Assembly: GCF_000226565.1 (NCBI RefSeq)
Contig: NC_016041.1
Span: 1,736,001-1,800,000 of the forward strand
Length of the DNA stretch: 64,000 bases
Source of the DNA: Glaciecola nitratireducens FR1064
GTDB lineage: Bacteria > Pseudomonadota > Gammaproteobacteria > Enterobacterales > Alteromonadaceae
Direction of reading: 5' to 3'
A model generated the notes under the pieces. It was not told the origin of the DNA and ran no database searches. It worked only from the letters and a program-made list of their open reading frames with translations. How positions within the stretch are numbered: position 1 is the first letter of the stretch; each line of letters begins with the position of its first letter. Shown one piece after another: positions 28,732 through 36,726 of this stretch. Made by a program: the position numbers and the translations under genes.

Positions 28732-28935
28732 ATGGGAAGCAATCACCCTTGGAAAGCTCAGATTGCTAATGCCATAGGTACAACTGCAAGAAGGAGAGCA
28801 ATGTCATTGCAAACACACTACGACAATGTAAAAACCGTACTTGGAACTTATTATTGGGGCGGTGCTGAATCATACAATCCAGCAAGTGACCCATTCTATC
28901 GAAGACTTATTACAGTATTGAATAATAATCCTTGA
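28732..28935 (+). CDS. Hypothetical 67-residue protein or gene remnant
   Basis: No family is recognised. The open frame in fact continues upstream through the IS right end, so this could be the 3' end of a gene cut by the IS3 element. From ATG 28732 it reads MGSNHPWKAQIANAIG and includes an aromatic YYWGGAESYNPASDPFYRR block, which looks like real protein. No good ribosome-binding site precedes the ATG. No matching 5' half is recognised on the other side of the IS. Confidence 0.35.
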   Translation: MGSNHPWKAQIANAIGTTARRRAMSLQTHYDNVKTVLGTYYWGGAESYNPASDPFYRRLITVLNNNP

Positions 28936-29085
28936 TGCTCTGATAAATGCACCAGTCTGATTACCAATGGTTGATACCGGTCTAACTATCGAGCGATTCA
29001 AGCAAAGTTAGGAAGTCTTAATTTAAGACGCTCAATAGTATGTCGCCATTTATGAGCATTATGAATCTCGATGGGCATTTTGTTC

Positions 29086-29574
29086 TCAAGTGAATTTAAT
29101 TTCTATTGCAATTCCCTCGTTGGCGAATGCCTGCTGAAGCCATTTAGCTGCTGTTTCATTTTCAATATAGACTGATTTCGCTGAGCCATTCGCTGTCGAC
29201 TGAGAAGTGGTCACACCATGCATGCTTCCGTTGCCCATTTCGTCAGTAATAAACAATGATAATCTTGTGACCAAATTAAATGCCTTGGCGTTTCCGCCAA
29301 CCTCGTTATCAACCCAAAAATAAATGCGGTCTTGATATTTCTGAAATGTGCTGCTGTCTATTTCAACGTTTAAATCAGACTTTTCTATGCCATAGCAGTC
29401 AAGTAGTTCCTCGTCGTCGTAAGATTCTAAGTTGTCACCCATTATAGCCTCAATAAAAGTGGCCCAATCTATAATGACGTCCAGGTCTATGATGCCATTA
29501 ATGCCACTATCAAGTGTTACTTCATTGTAATACTCAGTATTGACGAACAGTGTTTGAATCATACTGGCTTTCAT
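29086..29574 (-). CDS. Hypothetical acidic protein, 162 residues
   Basis: No family is recognised. The product is acidic and soluble without signal or membrane segments; the N-terminal half is rich in Asp/Glu and the end carries a helix (AAKWLQQAFANEGIAIEIKF). ATG 29574 has an AGGACA ribosome-binding site. It lies 60 bases downstream of the DUF3293 gene on the same strand and probably closes a three-gene operon with it and the amidohydrolase. Confidence 0.6.
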   Translation of the reverse strand: MKASMIQTLFVNTEYYNEVTLDSGINGIIDLDVIIDWATFIEAIMGDNLESYDDEELLDCYGIEKSDLNVEIDSSTFQKYQDRIYFWVDNEVGGNAKAFNLVTRLSLFITDEMGNGSMHGVTTSQSTANGSAKSVYIENETAAKWLQQAFANEGIAIEIKFT

Positions 29575-29634
29575 TGTCCTGATACCTTTTAATAGATGAG
29601 CGAGAATGATGCCACAAATAGTTTTTACGGCGTG

Positions 29635-30078
29635 TCACTTTATTACCGGTAAATACTCGAAATTAGCTAATATTAAAAGCATGACTGGGGAATTTCTTTC
29701 TATTTTTAAAATTCCCAACTGACCAAAGTGTGCAGCGAGTTGATGCATATCGTTTCCATTATTGCAGAAGATTAGGTAACTTTTCTCTCGTTGCCAGCTT
29801 TCATCCTCATCTGTTCCATACCCCTCCAAGTAGGTAAGGTCTTTCTGGCTCAGTGACAGGGTAAAGCGTTTGTGTCTCAGGTCGTTTTCTTCATTAGTTA
29901 AGTTCTGACTGAATGGGTTTTCTGGTGTTATAAAATAAGCAAACCGTGCATCGTGGTCACTTAGCATCTTCTCGATGACAAAATCATGTTCACCAACCCG
30001 TATTCGGTGATCAATGTTTTGGTCAACAACCACGTATTTAGCTGTCTTATAAGCGTTTATGAGCTCTTCTTTAAGCAT
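29635..30078 (-). CDS. DUF3293-family protein
   Basis: The 147-residue product has the pattern recalled for DUF3293: a central AYFITPENPFSQ (~residues 46-57), a following ENDLRH segment, GYGTDEDESW (~85-94) and an aromatic/Gly C-terminal part. The family has no established function. It starts 3 bases after the stop of the amidohydrolase gene, so the pair is translationally close. No membrane or signal segment is present. Confidence 0.65.
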   Translation of the reverse strand: MLKEELINAYKTAKYVVVDQNIDHRIRVGEHDFVIEKMLSDHDARFAYFITPENPFSQNLTNEENDLRHKRFTLSLSQKDLTYLEGYGTDEDESWQREKSYLIFCNNGNDMHQLAAHFGQLGILKIERNSPVMLLILANFEYLPVIK

Positions 30079-30081
30079 GTT

Positions 30082-30846
30082 TCAAAAAACCTTTGTTTTA
30101 AATTTATCCACACCACTGTAGATTGCATTACATATTTTGCTTCTCTGCCTATCGCTGTATTGATTCAAGCAAAAATGGCCCTCATCCATATAAACATCAC
30201 GTCGAATTTCTATCATAAACCCCATTACATTTTTACTCGTTCGCCAAAATTTAGAGGGTACTAATGTACCAGAAAAGGGGGTGTTTACAGCTACATCAAA
30301 GCCTTCCTGCTCGAAAGCTGAGACTATACCGGATTCGAGCCTTTTTGGCGTATGAAAGTCGCAACAACCAATACAAACTTCTGGACGAGGTAAGGTTTGG
30401 TCTAATTCGTATGGTAATGCAGTACTTGGGTATGAGTGCACATCAATAATGATTATCTTGCCATATTTTTTTACAAGTGACTCAGCTCGAGACTCAAGTA
30501 GTTTATGATGTGAATAGTAATATTTTTTAAGAAGTTCGCTTCTTTCCAGTTGAGTCAAATCTCGTCGGATAGTTTGTCGTTGACTACCTTTTTCATAAAT
30601 AACACCCATACCCACTTGTGACATCGTTTCTAATGAATCATCATCAAATCGCTCCATATCTACCAAAAGCCTTGAAACGGGGGCAATTATTCGATTTTCA
30701 TTGCATACTTCGAGCGGTTTAACCAGCCAGTCCGTGAAATGGTCTGTTATTGCATTAATTTCATTTTTAAGCTCTACCTCTGAACAAATGAATTGGTCTA
30801 TATCGTCAGTCGGTATATGCGTGCTGGCATGGGGAATATGCAACAA
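30082..30846 (-). CDS. N-formylglutamate amidohydrolase-family protein
   Basis: The family contains HutG-type zinc amidohydrolases that release glutamate from N-formylglutamate, and relatives of unknown substrate. The product shows LLHIPHASTHIP at the N-terminus, VDMERF (~residues 65-70), a metal-site-like IIIDVHSYPS (~131-140) and a C-terminal MIEIRRDVYMDE. The start is unclear: no ATG or GTG exists upstream in frame. TTG 30846 is used here, but the best ribosome-binding site (GAGGGT at about 30875-30880) would instead serve an ATA at 30867, giving seven more residues that fit the family N-terminus. No hut genes are nearby, so histidine catabolism is unlikely; the true substrate is unknown. 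Confidence 0.85.
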   Translation of the reverse strand: MLHIPHASTHIPTDDIDQFICSEVELKNEINAITDHFTDWLVKPLEVCNENRIIAPVSRLLVDMERFDDDSLETMSQVGMGVIYEKGSQRQTIRRDLTQLERSELLKKYYYSHHKLLESRAESLVKKYGKIIIIDVHSYPSTALPYELDQTLPRPEVCIGCCDFHTPKRLESGIVSAFEQEGFDVAVNTPFSGTLVPSKFWRTSKNVMGFMIEIRRDVYMDEGHFCLNQYSDRQRSKICNAIYSGVDKFKTKVF

Positions 30847-31089
30847 AATATCTTGGAAAGTATCTATTGACTTACCCTCTATTTATACTTTTAAAAAGCT
30901 GAAGCAGCGCTGGAATTGTATCTTATTGCACACTCAAAAACATGAACATCCATTGTGCTAAATTCAAATTATCCTACCTTGACGGGCCGCGTTTTAAAAG
31001 GGCAAATGGGTAGTGCTTTATTTTGCGCGAGGCTCATATACTTACCTTACTATGCTCACAGTGATTCTGTTAATTTTATATTACGCTGT

Positions 31090-31467
31090 TTATTCACTTG
31101 GGAAATCGGCGTTTACAAATTTGACTGTCCAGTGATTGTCACTTAAACCTTCTGAGACATTGTGATGTAGTGCTTTTTTCTCGGAGTAACCGTGGTTAGC
31201 TAAAAGCAGCTTTACGATAGCACTATTCATTTCACCTTTGAGTCCACCAGATAAGCTAAGTCGTTCCTGAACGACACTGATCAGGTCTAACGTGTCTAAA
31301 AACTTTGGGTGCTGCTCTTTCCAATTAACTAACGTTTGGCGAGTTACACTTAATTCACAGGCGAGCCCAGCTTGACTCGGTACAGCATCACCACAATCTA
31401 AATACCCTCCCTCGGCATACCAGTCTGCCTTTGCCTGAACTTTTTTACAATACTTGGTAGGTCTCAT
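31090..31467 (-). CDS. Orphan terminase small subunit, P22 gp3-like
   Basis: Small terminases recognise pac/cos sites and start DNA packaging together with the large terminase. The 125-residue product begins RPTKYCKKV, has a helix-turn-helix-like region (AGLACELSVTRQTLVNWKEQHP, residues ~33-54) and the block NSAIVKLLLANHGYSEK (~81-97), recalled as characteristic of the gp3-like DNA-packaging family. There is no large terminase or structural gene in the island. Phage-inducible chromosomal islands use such an orphan TerS to redirect helper-phage packaging. Its ATG overlaps the stop of the phosphoesterase gene (ATGA), with GAGGTG as ribosome-binding site inside the upstream gene. Confidence 0.75.
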   Translation of the reverse strand: MRPTKYCKKVQAKADWYAEGGYLDCGDAVPSQAGLACELSVTRQTLVNWKEQHPKFLDTLDLISVVQERLSLSGGLKGEMNSAIVKLLLANHGYSEKKALHHNVSEGLSDNHWTVKFVNADFPSE

Positions 31468-32405
31468 TTCTTCACCTCACTTATTAACTGTGTCGATACA
31501 AGCTTTGACTCTAATAGGGTGCTTTCACCATCAAATCGGTAAGCAACCAAGTGGCCATTGTCTTTCACGACTGACCAGTCGAGGCATGCAATCTTATCTG
31601 ATAGTAATTGTGGCTTGCCTGTCATCCAGTAGTGACCGAAAAATACAGGCTTCAATATTCTGGCATTACTGAGAACTTCTGCTGGTAACGGCTCATCTGG
31701 CAATTGCGAAGGATGTGGCACTGACACTGCAGTAGTTCTATAAGTTGATGATGAATTTAAATCCCACCATTTCAAACGCATCTTAGAACGAGTATGGCCA
31801 CCACCATCTTTAAATGAGTGCCCTGAAGGCAAATCTAGCTCAGGGCCTTTTAGGCAATACTCAATCGCTTCATAAAGCGGGTGGCTTTTTGTGGTTGCTG
31901 GCACCCACTGTTGTTGCTGTAACCTGAAGTCAGTCGTTAAGTGCGCTTTGAGATACGCAATGTTCTTATCATCCCAGGCTGCATGTGCACAGCAAAATTG
32001 TCCAGTTTCAAAAAGCAGGGGTAATGACATAAACCATTCAATGGTTTCAATGTACCAAGAAGAATTAACATCAGCCTGTTCTAGAAATTCACAATGTTGA
32101 TCATAATTCTTTGTTGTATGGGGACGGAGGTTGTTGCCTGATTTATCCTTCAAGTACCATGACACCGCATTAAATTCGTGGTTGCCCATTAGCACCTTGG
32201 CGTGACCAGCTTGTTCCATGGCTTTCAGTATATTGACCACTTCGCGTTGTTTAGGTCCGCGATCAACTAGATCGCCTATGGAGATTAGTGTTCGATTAGG
32301 ATGCGACCAAATACCGTCAACTTCTTTGTAGCAAAGCTTCTTGAGCAGTTGTACTAATTTATCTGCATGACCATGAACGTCACCAATAATATCAAATGCA
32401 CCCAT
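31464..32405 (-). CDS. Calcineurin-like metallophosphoesterase (Ser/Thr phosphatase or ApaH-like)
   Basis: The 313-residue product has the three N-terminal metal-binding blocks of the family: GDVHGH (8-13), GDLVDRG (44-50) and GNHE (74-77), with later His residues in the HAAWDDKN and GHYWMTG regions. It could dephosphorylate proteins or hydrolyse ApnA or other nucleotides; sequence alone cannot decide. The gene overlaps the downstream TerS gene by 4 bp, so the two are made together. That coupling is unusual and suggests a role in satellite control or helper-phage interference (inference). Confidence 0.85.
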   Translation of the reverse strand: MGAFDIIGDVHGHADKLVQLLKKLCYKEVDGIWSHPNRTLISIGDLVDRGPKQREVVNILKAMEQAGHAKVLMGNHEFNAVSWYLKDKSGNNLRPHTTKNYDQHCEFLEQADVNSSWYIETIEWFMSLPLLFETGQFCCAHAAWDDKNIAYLKAHLTTDFRLQQQQWVPATTKSHPLYEAIEYCLKGPELDLPSGHSFKDGGGHTRSKMRLKWWDLNSSSTYRTTAVSVPHPSQLPDEPLPAEVLSNARILKPVFFGHYWMTGKPQLLSDKIACLDWSVVKDNGHLVAYRFDGESTLLESKLVSTQLISEVKK

Positions 32406-32442
32406 TTTTATGCCTCTGCAAAGCTATTACCTGAGTTAAATC

Positions 32443-32571
32443 TTACCACATATCAGGTGCAGCATCATAATCAGCCCACCATTTATTATCTATCTGTTCT
32501 TGTGGGTACTTGTCTTTAAAAGCAAAGTTGTGTTTTAGACACGCATGACCAGACCTAACATCAGAATACAA
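32443..32571 (-). CDS. Possible 42-residue protein
   Basis: A minus-strand frame from TTG 32571 to TAA 32443 encodes MYSDVRSGHACLKHNFAFK, then KDKYPQEQIDNKWWADYDAAP. The aromatic- and acid-rich composition is unlike random AT-rich translation, and GAGGA lies about 11 bases before the TTG. It sits between the polymerase-like gene and the phosphoesterase. It may be a real small gene or the tail of a lost one. The 126 bases from 32572 to the polymerase-like gene show nothing else. Confidence 0.35.
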   Translation of the reverse strand: MYSDVRSGHACLKHNFAFKDKYPQEQIDNKWWADYDAAPDMW

Positions 32572-32697
32572 ACAGCTATTTTTTCCTCATTCACGCTAAC
32601 ATTTACTTAATTCTTTGTTCACATATTTAATTGAGCTCATAGTATTTTAGAATATGGATTCCATAGCAACCCCCTATTATTGAACAAACCCTCAGTA

Positions 32698-34149
32698 TTA
32701 ATAAGCCTGTAGAGTAAGCGTGGTGTGGCTTTCATTAATTAACAGACTGAGGTTTTTTTGCGCTTGTGGAAATGAGCATTCATACATAACTTTGATACCT
32801 GTTTTATTGAAGATTTCAGCCTCAAGTTTTTTTAGGTCGATATTGCAATCGGTAGATGTAAATCCGTCGTGTTGAAGTAGTGTGATTGAAGGGCCATGCA
32901 GCTCAATCACTACTTGCTGAATCGCTGCCTCTTGTCCCTGTAAAATATGGGCAAGCTGCTTTGTTTCTGACGCATTTTTGCTGATCCTCTTTCCAATCGC
33001 ATTACAAATGCCTGTTCGCTGCGTATGAGACTTAATAAGCACTTTGCGAGTCTCCCTCAGCTCTTTTCGCAAGCTTTTGAATGTCAGGTCATCTCGGACC
33101 TGTTTTGCCTTATTAACGCTGCCTACAGTCTTCACAAGTGTTTCATCCCTCTTGATTGATAGGGCCATGCCGAATATGAGACTGAGGAGTAATTCTTTAA
33201 TTGTGCTTTGGTGGAGATTGAGTTTTTTGGCAAGCCTTGTGCGTTCTTGTCTTTTGTGTCTGAGATAATATTCGACGGTTGGTAGCTTAAGCCCTTCGCG
33301 CGCTGCAAGTTGCACTAGAATGGTGTATTGACAATTCGAAATATCATATTCTGGCTGACCGAATAGTGCTGCTTGTCTAACCTCTTTTGGCATGTATTGG
33401 AGATGGATATTCACACCATATAAACGGCCAGTTGATTTTTCTTGGTATTGTTGAATTATTTCGCCACTTACAGTCTGAGTATCTTTTGCTGCAAGCAGTA
33501 ATAACTCTGCCTTGTGGATTCGTTCTACTTTCCACTGTTCAAGCTCATTTACTGGTAGACCAGTTACCGCTTCCCGCAAGCCGATGGGTAAAAGATTGTC
33601 AGGGCCATCAAGTATCTCTATCAGCCTATGTAGCGAAGTTGTCGAAATGGGCACGCTAGGTTTTATGAATGCTTGCGTCTTAGCTTTGTTGCCTTCAATG
33701 TTCCTTGAGAGTATTGCACTTGTTGGACCGTGCTTTGTTCTCAACTGGATTGGTTTATTGTTTTTCGAAATCAGATTGATTTGCTCAGGCGAAGTCTTAA
33801 GAAATATTTGTGTTAGTTCTTTCGCTTGATTAGTCAGGTTGTACTTTCTAGTTTCTTTGTTTTTCGCTTGATAGTAATTGCCTTGTTGAATAAGGGGTAA
33901 ATCACGCAAGAGCCTGTTATAGGTAGGCCCTAAAAGTTCTCTAAGCGTTTTGCAACTTACAAAAAAATGATTAGATGAGGATGCATGTTGAAACCGTTTA
34001 GGATTTATCACGTTGGCCCAGATAAGTGAGACATATACTAAGGCAACTGGCCAAGACAATGCACTTAATTCTGGCACCTGTGAGCGCATAAAATCTACAT
34101 ACTCTTTCGGTGTGCTAACGAATGGATGAGAGCTCATTGATATATTCAC
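32698..34149 (-). CDS. Replication-type protein with Pol I/T7 RNAP-like (family A) palm motifs
   Basis: The product is 483 residues (479 from ATG 34137; GTG 34149 is the longer start). The N-terminal ~230 residues have no recognised domain. The rest follows the order of family-A polymerases. Motif A is YDISNCQYTIL with Asp269. Motif B has Lys318, then seven residues, then FGM (326-328), the same spacing as Lys/Tyr-Gly-Met in E. coli Pol I. A LQGQEAAI block (403-410) corresponds to QGTAAD, and motif C LLQHDGF has His427-Asp428. The ribose-gate Glu of Pol I motif A aligns with Gln274. There is no exonuclease domain. Its location beside alpA and the integrase suggests that it is the satellite's replication protein. 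The polymerase call is inference from motifs. Confidence 0.7.
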   Translation of the reverse strand: MNISMSSHPFVSTPKEYVDFMRSQVPELSALSWPVALVYVSLIWANVINPKRFQHASSSNHFFVSCKTLRELLGPTYNRLLRDLPLIQQGNYYQAKNKETRKYNLTNQAKELTQIFLKTSPEQINLISKNNKPIQLRTKHGPTSAILSRNIEGNKAKTQAFIKPSVPISTTSLHRLIEILDGPDNLLPIGLREAVTGLPVNELEQWKVERIHKAELLLLAAKDTQTVSGEIIQQYQEKSTGRLYGVNIHLQYMPKEVRQAALFGQPEYDISNCQYTILVQLAAREGLKLPTVEYYLRHKRQERTRLAKKLNLHQSTIKELLLSLIFGMALSIKRDETLVKTVGSVNKAKQVRDDLTFKSLRKELRETRKVLIKSHTQRTGICNAIGKRISKNASETKQLAHILQGQEAAIQQVVIELHGPSITLLQHDGFTSTDCNIDLKKLEAEIFNKTGIKVMYECSFPQAQKNLSLLINESHTTLTLQAY

Positions 34150-34211
34150 GCAAAGAGGTGCTGACCACCTGTCTAGGCAGGCAGTTAGCAGCCATTAGTT
34201 TGCAAGTTCTC

Positions 34212-34445
34212 TTAATCGCCGTTGACAGCAGAGTTAACGTCCTCGAGTTTAATTAACTCGTGCATCAATTCATCAATAGTAACGGCCAACTCATAATCAA
34301 GGTTCGAGCAGTTTATCTGACAGGCTTGTGATTCTGAGCTTCTGAACTTGCTGTTTGCATCCCGCATAGCAGCGCGCAATGCTATTAGGACATCTTGTTT
34401 TTCTTTAATATCTAACGCTATCGCAAATACATCGCAGATTTTCAT
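34212..34445 (-). CDS. Small hypothetical protein, 77 residues
   Basis: No family is recognised. The product is acidic, helical and has three Cys residues. Its ATG overlaps the stop of the alpA gene (ATGA), so it is translated with it. It precedes the polymerase-like gene by about 60 bases on the same strand. Small genes in this position of P4-like elements are often regulatory, but no evidence beyond location exists here. Confidence 0.6.
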   Translation of the reverse strand: MKICDVFAIALDIKEKQDVLIALRAAMRDANSKFRSSESQACQINCSNLDYELAVTIDELMHELIKLEDVNSAVNGD

Positions 34446-34756
34446 GCTGCAAATTCCTTTTTTTCAGTTAGAGAGTATTGAACAACTGATTTGAGAAAGG
34501 CGTTCGCAGAATGTGTACGAGTCTCTTCTAGCTTTTCTACAAGAAAGCGTATTTCACTATCAGATTGATTAGCTGCACGAGCCGCGATGATTGCCTGAAC
34601 TTCGTGCTCAAGATAGCCTACAGCGCGTTGACCAATGTTGATAGGTTTTACGAATAAGCGCTGTTTTTGTAAGTAGTGCAGCGTTGTTTTAGAACAGCCG
34701 ATAAGGCTGAGTGTTTCTGGTCTACGAATCACTCTGTGGCTAAATGTAATAGTCAT
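34442..34756 (-). CDS. AlpA-family MerR-like transcriptional regulator
   Basis: AlpA proteins are small excisionase-like DNA-binding regulators found in P4-type satellites and PICIs. The 104-residue product shows the winged-helix pattern RRPETLSLIGCSKTTLHYLQ (~residues 9-28), a basic/hydrophobic wing with PINIGQRAVGYLEHEV, and a helical C-terminus. Start ATG 34756 is chosen because AGGAGA is well spaced before it; an upstream ATG at 34798 would add 14 residues without such a site. It probably controls the island's replication/packaging genes and integrase excision (inference). Confidence 0.85.
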   Translation of the reverse strand: MTITFSHRVIRRPETLSLIGCSKTTLHYLQKQRLFVKPINIGQRAVGYLEHEVQAIIAARAANQSDSEIRFLVEKLEETRTHSANAFLKSVVQYSLTEKKEFAA

Positions 34757-34843
34757 TGTCGGTATCTCCTCTGTTGTTACCGACATCCTATTATTCACAT
34801 ATAAAGGTAGTTGTACCGGATCAATAATGCGTTTATTCGTCCG

Positions 34844-35380
34844 CTATGTTTTTTTGAATTTTCTATACGCCCTCAAAAAAGACTCAACATCCTTAGCGAC
34901 TTTTGTCCCAGTCTGTTCGTGAAATTCTATTTTCCATTTTTTAAAAAATTCTTTCTGCGTTAGTGGTTTGATTCCATCGGAAGCGGCGCATTGCAACTCA
35001 GCATCATACTTCCAACTAAAATCGCGAACAGGATGTTGACTTTGTACTTGCGCAGCAAAATTTCCAGCTTTTGGTTTGATCTTTCCAAAGATTCTTTCAA
35101 GTTCAACATCGCCACCTTTCATGAAATAGAAGCCGAAAGTCTGTTTTAACCATTCCAACAGATACGCAGGCGGGTAAGCATCACTATTCAAATAAAAAAG
35201 GAGGGCTTCTAATGGTGTTTCAAACATATCTTCATCTGAACGATCAGCAATAAAAGCAATGTCCTTTTTATGAATTTGACCCAACCGCACAGCCTTGAAG
35301 GGGGGGGAAGAATCGGAAAACTGTAACTTTAGATACTTAGCATTTTCCCATGTGTTTTTTAAATGTATTGGTGATGACAT
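34844..35380 (-). CDS. Hypothetical protein with C8 tract near its start
   Basis: No family is recognised. The 178-residue product is soluble and basic at the C-terminus (SFLRAYRKFKKT). ATG 35380 has a GAGGG ribosome-binding site. Codons ~24-27 contain eight C in a row on the coding strand (35300-35307), which could slip and switch the gene off. It lies between alpA and the integrase, the usual place for accessory regulators in P4-like islands. Confidence 0.6.
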   Translation of the reverse strand: MSSPIHLKNTWENAKYLKLQFSDSSPPFKAVRLGQIHKKDIAFIADRSDEDMFETPLEALLFYLNSDAYPPAYLLEWLKQTFGFYFMKGGDVELERIFGKIKPKAGNFAAQVQSQHPVRDFSWKYDAELQCAASDGIKPLTQKEFFKKWKIEFHEQTGTKVAKDVESFLRAYRKFKKT

Positions 35381-35471
35381 ACTACCCTCAAGTATTCCTT
35401 ATTTTATTTACCAATTCAGGCCGATAGGGTTGCAGCTGTTTGGGAGCCAACCTAGACTTTCTGAAAGTGTA

Positions 35472-36725
35472 TTAATTATTAATCAATCTCAATGTTTTAT
35501 TGGTATTCGCTAAACTCATATTGCCAGTAGCAGCCTGTTCAACGTGAGCCGACCACCAGTTCATAACTTTTCTGCGTCTCTCCAAATAATCAGTGCGATT
35601 GTAAGCGCGTCTGACGCTATTACTGTCTATGTGTGCCAAGCATGCCTCGATGACGTCAGGTGCGAACGCTCGCTCATTCAGCGTCGTGCTAGCCAGGGAC
35701 CGCAACCCATGCGCTACTAATGTTTTGTGATAACCCATTCGCTTTAAGGCCATATTTGCCGTCTGAGTGTTTGTATGCGTTTTAGGGTTTCGATCAGCAG
35801 GAAAGATAAACTCTCTGTGACCACTAATCGGTTTTATAAAATCGAGTAGGGCGAGTGTCTGTGGCGTTAGTGGTACAACGTGATCGCCATTGTTCTTTTT
35901 TTTCATCTTATCAGCGGGGATTGTCCATGTTTGGTTATCAAGGTCGATCTCACTCCATTTAGCAGTTGCTGCTTCGCTCGGTCTAACCATTGTGTGTAAT
36001 TGCCATTCGATCAGCGTACGTGTGACAAGTTTAATGCTAGCAGTGCTCAAGCTTTGCATTAGTTGAGGTAGTTCTTCAGGTTTTATTGTTGGCAAGTGCT
36101 TTGGATTGGGTGAAAGAAATGCCTTGTGGATCTTAGACAACGGGTTAATGTCGATCAGCCCTGTATTGACAGCATAGTCCATGACTTCGTTAATGCGCTG
36201 ACAAAGTCGTTTGATTGTTTCTTTACTTCCTTTGGCTTCGATAGGCCGCAAAAACTCAATCACTTCAGAAGGTGTTAGTTCTTTAACAGGGCGTTTTCCG
36301 ATATGAGGAAATACATGGTTCCTGAGCGATGCTTCAATTTGAACCGCGTATTTAGCCGTTACTTTTGTTGATTTGACTCTCAGCCAATCAAGGGTGATGC
36401 AAGTAAAACTGTTAGCTTTATCTTGAGTTGCCGTGCGCTTAACTTCTGCTTTATGTGATTTTGGGTCGATGTCCTTTGATAATAGCTTGTGTGCATTTTT
36501 TCGTTTTTCTCTAGCATCAGCTAATCCTACGGTTGGATAAATACCAAAACTCATATCTTTGCGTGTGCCACTAAAAGGCACTTGGTACCTAAATATCCAA
36601 TCCTTTGTGCCACCTGCTCGAACGCGCAAATGTAATCCTCTGCCATCACTGAGCTTATAATCTTTCTCACGTGGCTTGGCACTCTGTATCTTTGAATCTG
36701 TTAATGGTGTTGCTACTCTGGGCAT
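35472..36725 (-). CDS. int: P4-type tyrosine integrase
   Basis: This site-specific recombinase is responsible for integration at ssrA. The 417-residue product has the N-terminal arm-binding DUF4102-type domain (LSDGRGLHLRVRAGG, ~residues 25-39), a core-binding domain, and the catalytic domain with Arg248 (MVRPSEA), His339-x-x-Arg342 (HGLRS), His365 and the Tyr nucleophile in AYNRTDYL (Tyr375 most likely). All catalytic residues are present. It begins 164 bases from the ssrA 3' end and reads away from it. A 12-bp inverted repeat lies immediately before its ATG. Confidence 0.95.
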   Translation of the reverse strand: MPRVATPLTDSKIQSAKPREKDYKLSDGRGLHLRVRAGGTKDWIFRYQVPFSGTRKDMSFGIYPTVGLADAREKRKNAHKLLSKDIDPKSHKAEVKRTATQDKANSFTCITLDWLRVKSTKVTAKYAVQIEASLRNHVFPHIGKRPVKELTPSEVIEFLRPIEAKGSKETIKRLCQRINEVMDYAVNTGLIDINPLSKIHKAFLSPNPKHLPTIKPEELPQLMQSLSTASIKLVTRTLIEWQLHTMVRPSEAATAKWSEIDLDNQTWTIPADKMKKKNNGDHVVPLTPQTLALLDFIKPISGHREFIFPADRNPKTHTNTQTANMALKRMGYHKTLVAHGLRSLASTTLNERAFAPDVIEACLAHIDSNSVRRAYNRTDYLERRRKVMNWWSAHVEQAATGNMSLANTNKTLRLINN

Positions 36726-36726
36726 T

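Noticed and set aside
32698-34149. Reverse transcriptase as identity of the polymerase-like protein
   Set aside because: No YxDD or RT finger motifs are present; motif order and the K-x7-FGM and QG blocks fit family-A polymerases better.
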